This document shows positions 61,694 through 64,000 of a stretch of 64,000 nucleotides of DNA, one piece after another; the stretch's first letter is position 1; each line of letters begins with the position of its first letter. The stretch lies in contig NZ_JAMBNP010000006.1 in the NCBI RefSeq assembly GCF_023715145.1, positions 1-64,000 of the forward strand, in the 5' to 3' direction. The position numbers and the translations under genes were made by a program. The notes beneath the pieces were generated by a model. It did no database searches. It was not told where the DNA came from and worked only from the letters and a program-made list of their open reading frames with translations. The stretch comes from Paenibacillus glycanilyticus. GTDB taxonomy: Bacteria; Bacillota; Bacilli; Paenibacillales; Paenibacillaceae.

Positions 61694-64000
61694 ATGTCAT
61701 CTGGCAATTTGCACAAGCAAGACCCTTGGGCTTCCTATTACGGACCCAACCTTGGTTACGTCCAAGAGCAATATGAACTGTTCAAAGAAAACCCCGAATC
61801 CGTCGTAGCCGAGTATCGCGAGCTGTTCGAGCAACATGGCGAACCGCCGCAATACGCAGGTCAAACGGCAGCACCTATCGTAGCAGCGCAGGCTTCCGGC
61901 GGCGCGGCCATCGATGCAAAAGTACTTCAAAACCTAGTAGCGGCTGGTAAGCTTGTATGGAACATACGCGCTTTCGGCCATTTAGCTGCGGATATCGACC
62001 CGCTCGGCATCAGCCCGAAAGTTAGCACGAACATGCTTGAGCTTGAAACTTATGGCCTGACTAAGGGCGATCTGGCCGCACTGCCGGCTGAGCTTGTCTG
62101 GACGAAAGCACCCGCCGACGTATCCAATGGCTGGGATGCTATCGAAAAGCTTCGCAAAGCCTACACGGGCACGATTGCTTTCGAATTCAGCCACGTTCAT
62201 AACGAAGAAGAGCGCGCTTGGCTGAAGCAGCGCGTCGAGAAGGAAATTCCGGCGAGCAAGCTCAGCACGGACGAACGCAAGAAGCTCCTGACGAAGCTGT
62301 TCGAGGCCGAACAATTCGAAGACTTCCTGCAGCGCACGTTTGTCGGACAGAAACGTTTCTCGGTTGAAGGCAACGACGTTCTCGTAGCCCTCATTGACGA
62401 GATGGTTCATGAGCTGTCCAATGACGGCGTTAAACATATTTCGATGGGCATGGCGCATCGCGGCCGCTTGAACATTCTGGCGCATGTGCTTGGCAAGCCG
62501 TACAGCAAGATTTTCTCCGAGTTCCATAACGCAACGAACAAAAAAATGAGCCCGTCCGAAGGCTCCATCGGCATCAACTACGGCTGGACCGGAGACGTGA
62601 AATATCACCTTGGCGCCAACCGTTCGATCGGTACCGGCGAAACGGTTAAGACCCGCATTACGCTTGCGAACAACCCGAGCCACTTGGAGTACGTGAATCC
62701 CGTTGTTGACGGCTTCACGCGCGCCGCACAGGATGACCGTACGGCAGCTGGCTATCCGAAGCAAAACCTGGATTCCGCCGCAACCATCATTATGCACGGC
62801 GACGCTGCTTTCCCTGGCGAAGGCATCGTTGCGGAGACGATGAACCTGTCGCAGCTTAAGGGTTACTCCCATGGCGGTACGCTTCATGTCATCGTCAACA
62901 ACAAAATCGGCTTCACTACGGAGAGCCACGATTCCCGTTCGACGCATTACGCGAGCGACGTTGCGAAGGGTTACGAGATTCCGATCGTTCACGTCAACGC
63001 CGATGACCCGGATGCGGTTATTACGGCAGCCCGTATGGCAAGCGAGTACCGCACGAAGTTCAAGAAGGACTTCCTGATCGACCTGATCGGCTACCGTAAA
63101 TACGGCCACAACGAGACGGATGATCCGGAAACAACGCAACCAACGATTTACAAAAAAGTAAAGGCTCATCCGACAGTCAGCCGTATCTTTACGGACAAAC
63201 TGGTTGCGGAAGGCGCGCTTACCGAGCAAGAAGCGGAAGGTCTGAAGCAAGAAGTCATCGGCCGTCTGAAAGCAGCCTACGAGGAAATGAAGAGCCGCGA
63301 TGGCCAAGAGCCCGTTCATCAGACGCAAGGCTTGCCTAATGATCAATCGGCAGGCGAGCAAGTGGCTCCTGTCTCCGTCGAACAGCTTCGCGAGATGAAC
63401 GCGAACCTGCTCAAATGGCCGGAGAACTTCACCGTATATCCGAAGCTGCAGCGCATCCTGGAACGCCGCGCGACTGCCGTGAACGACGGCGAGAAAATGG
63501 ACTGGGGCCATGCCGAGACGCTTGCGTTCGCATCGATTCTCGCAGAAGGCAAGCCAATCCGGCTCAGCGGCCAGGACGTCGAACGCGCAACGTTCGCACA
63601 CCGCAACCTGGTGCTGCATGATGCGGAGACTGGCGATACGTTCTGCCCGCTCCATCATCTGCCTGAAGCAAAAGCTTCGTTTGCGATTCATAACAGCCCA
63701 CTCTCCGAAGCAGCTGTTCTTGGCTTCGAATACGGCTATAACGTACACGCTCCCGAGACGATGGTTATCTGGGAAGCACAGTACGGCGACTTCACAAACG
63801 TTGCTCAAGTGCTGATCGATCAGTTCATCTCGGCCGGCCGTGCAAAATGGCAGCAAAAATCCAGCCTGATCATGATGCTTCCGCACGGTTATGAAGGCCA
63901 AGGTCCGGAGCACTCCAGCGCTCGTCTGGAACGCTTCCTGCAGCTGTCCGCCGAAGAGAACTGGACGGTAGTGAACCTGTCCAGCGCAGCGAACTACTTC
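61694..64000 (+). CDS. odhA: 2-oxoglutarate dehydrogenase E1 component (partial, 3' end outside window)
   Basis: The first 769 codons of the thiamine-diphosphate-dependent E1 subunit, which decarboxylates 2-oxoglutarate in the TCA cycle and passes succinyl to the E2 lipoyl domain. Seen motifs: DPWASYYGPNLGY at the N-terminus, MGMAHRGRLNILAH, the thiamine-binding GDAAFPGEGIVAETMN followed by VIVNNKIGFTT, the DLIGYRKYGHNETDDP segment, and HGYEGQGPEHSSARLERF near the window edge. GGAGGT eight bases before the ATG fixes the start. The full gene is normally about 930-960 codons. The E2 gene (odhB) is expected just beyond. Confidence 0.96.
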   Translation, partial: MSSGNLHKQDPWASYYGPNLGYVQEQYELFKENPESVVAEYRELFEQHGEPPQYAGQTAAPIVAAQASGGAAIDAKVLQNLVAAGKLVWNIRAFGHLAADIDPLGISPKVSTNMLELETYGLTKGDLAALPAELVWTKAPADVSNGWDAIEKLRKAYTGTIAFEFSHVHNEEERAWLKQRVEKEIPASKLSTDERKKLLTKLFEAEQFEDFLQRTFVGQKRFSVEGNDVLVALIDEMVHELSNDGVKHISMGMAHRGRLNILAHVLGKPYSKIFSEFHNATNKKMSPSEGSIGINYGWTGDVKYHLGANRSIGTGETVKTRITLANNPSHLEYVNPVVDGFTRAAQDDRTAAGYPKQNLDSAATIIMHGDAAFPGEGIVAETMNLSQLKGYSHGGTLHVIVNNKIGFTTESHDSRSTHYASDVAKGYEIPIVHVNADDPDAVITAARMASEYRTKFKKDFLIDLIGYRKYGHNETDDPETTQPTIYKKVKAHPTVSRIFTDKLVAEGALTEQEAEGLKQEVIGRLKAAYEEMKSRDGQEPVHQTQGLPNDQSAGEQVAPVSVEQLREMNANLLKWPENFTVYPKLQRILERRATAVNDGEKMDWGHAETLAFASILAEGKPIRLSGQDVERATFAHRNLVLHDAETGDTFCPLHHLPEAKASFAIHNSPLSEAAVLGFEYGYNVHAPETMVIWEAQYGDFTNVAQVLIDQFISAGRAKWQQKSSLIMMLPHGYEGQGPEHSSARLERFLQLSAEENWTVVNLSSAANYF

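Noticed and set aside
61982..63913. Long open frame (643 codons) on the minus strand
   Set aside because: It lies opposite odhA, whose plus-strand product has all family motifs. The antisense frame has no ribosome site and a composition typical of a shadow frame.

Overview
The window looks like chromosome of a Paenibacillus or close relative (Bacillota, Paenibacillaceae). The evidence is the gene style: YesM/YesN-type two-component pairs beside LplABC-type sugar ABC transporters, many intracellular glycoside hydrolases and lyases, SLH-domain secreted proteins, a sporulation gene of the yhbH type, yhaM, and a Gram-positive-type odhA. No rRNA, tRNA, CRISPR array, transposase or integrase was found. 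All calls come from reading the sequence; no database search was run.

Layout. (1) 1-6.9 kb: tandem 73-bp hairpin repeats, then a minus-strand set made of a sugar ABC transporter (binding lipoprotein and two permeases) and a YesN/YesM pair. (2) 7.1-8.3 kb: yhbH-like gene on the plus strand. (3) 8.9-39.9 kb: a large carbohydrate-use region, nearly all minus strand. It holds a secreted 1995-residue modular protein with a clan GH-A-like core, two DUF2961/GH172 genes (one broken by an in-frame stop), an unclassified helical-toroid protein, a heparinase II/III-type lyase, an LplCBA-type transporter, a second YesN/YesM pair, a truncated GH78 rhamnosidase start, two clan GH-D-like hydrolases, a GH2 enzyme, a beta-helix protein, a leftover lyase C-terminus, a GH88 unsaturated-uronyl hydrolase and a divergent AraC regulator. 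(4) 39.9-41.5 kb: decayed and small genes. (5) 41.6-61.3 kb: ordinary and accessory single genes (acetyltransferases, GT39-like membrane protein, FAD oxidoreductase, SLH proteins, MFS transporters, orphan trpB, M20 dipeptidase, MetQ-type lipoprotein, glutaminase, HNH nuclease, yhaM, a sugar isomerase/dehydrogenase/MFS operon). (6) 61.7 kb to the end: the first 769 codons of odhA.

How region 3 probably works (inference): the secreted protein cuts a polysaccharide outside the cell, the ABC transporter imports oligosaccharides, the lyase produces 4,5-unsaturated uronic acid ends, GH88 removes them, and GH172, GH2 and GH-D enzymes trim side sugars. The YesMN pair would sense the sugar, and cre-like sites suggest CcpA control. 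Several remnants show the locus is being remodelled.

Two observations stand out. First, the last 120 bases of the yhbH-like gene are repeated in the same orientation at 39925-40044, so the carbohydrate region sits between direct repeats like a genomic island. Second, the gene at 49077-50141 fuses a helix-turn-helix domain to an F1-ATPase-beta-like domain whose ATP-binding loop is destroyed; I know of no described regulator of this form.
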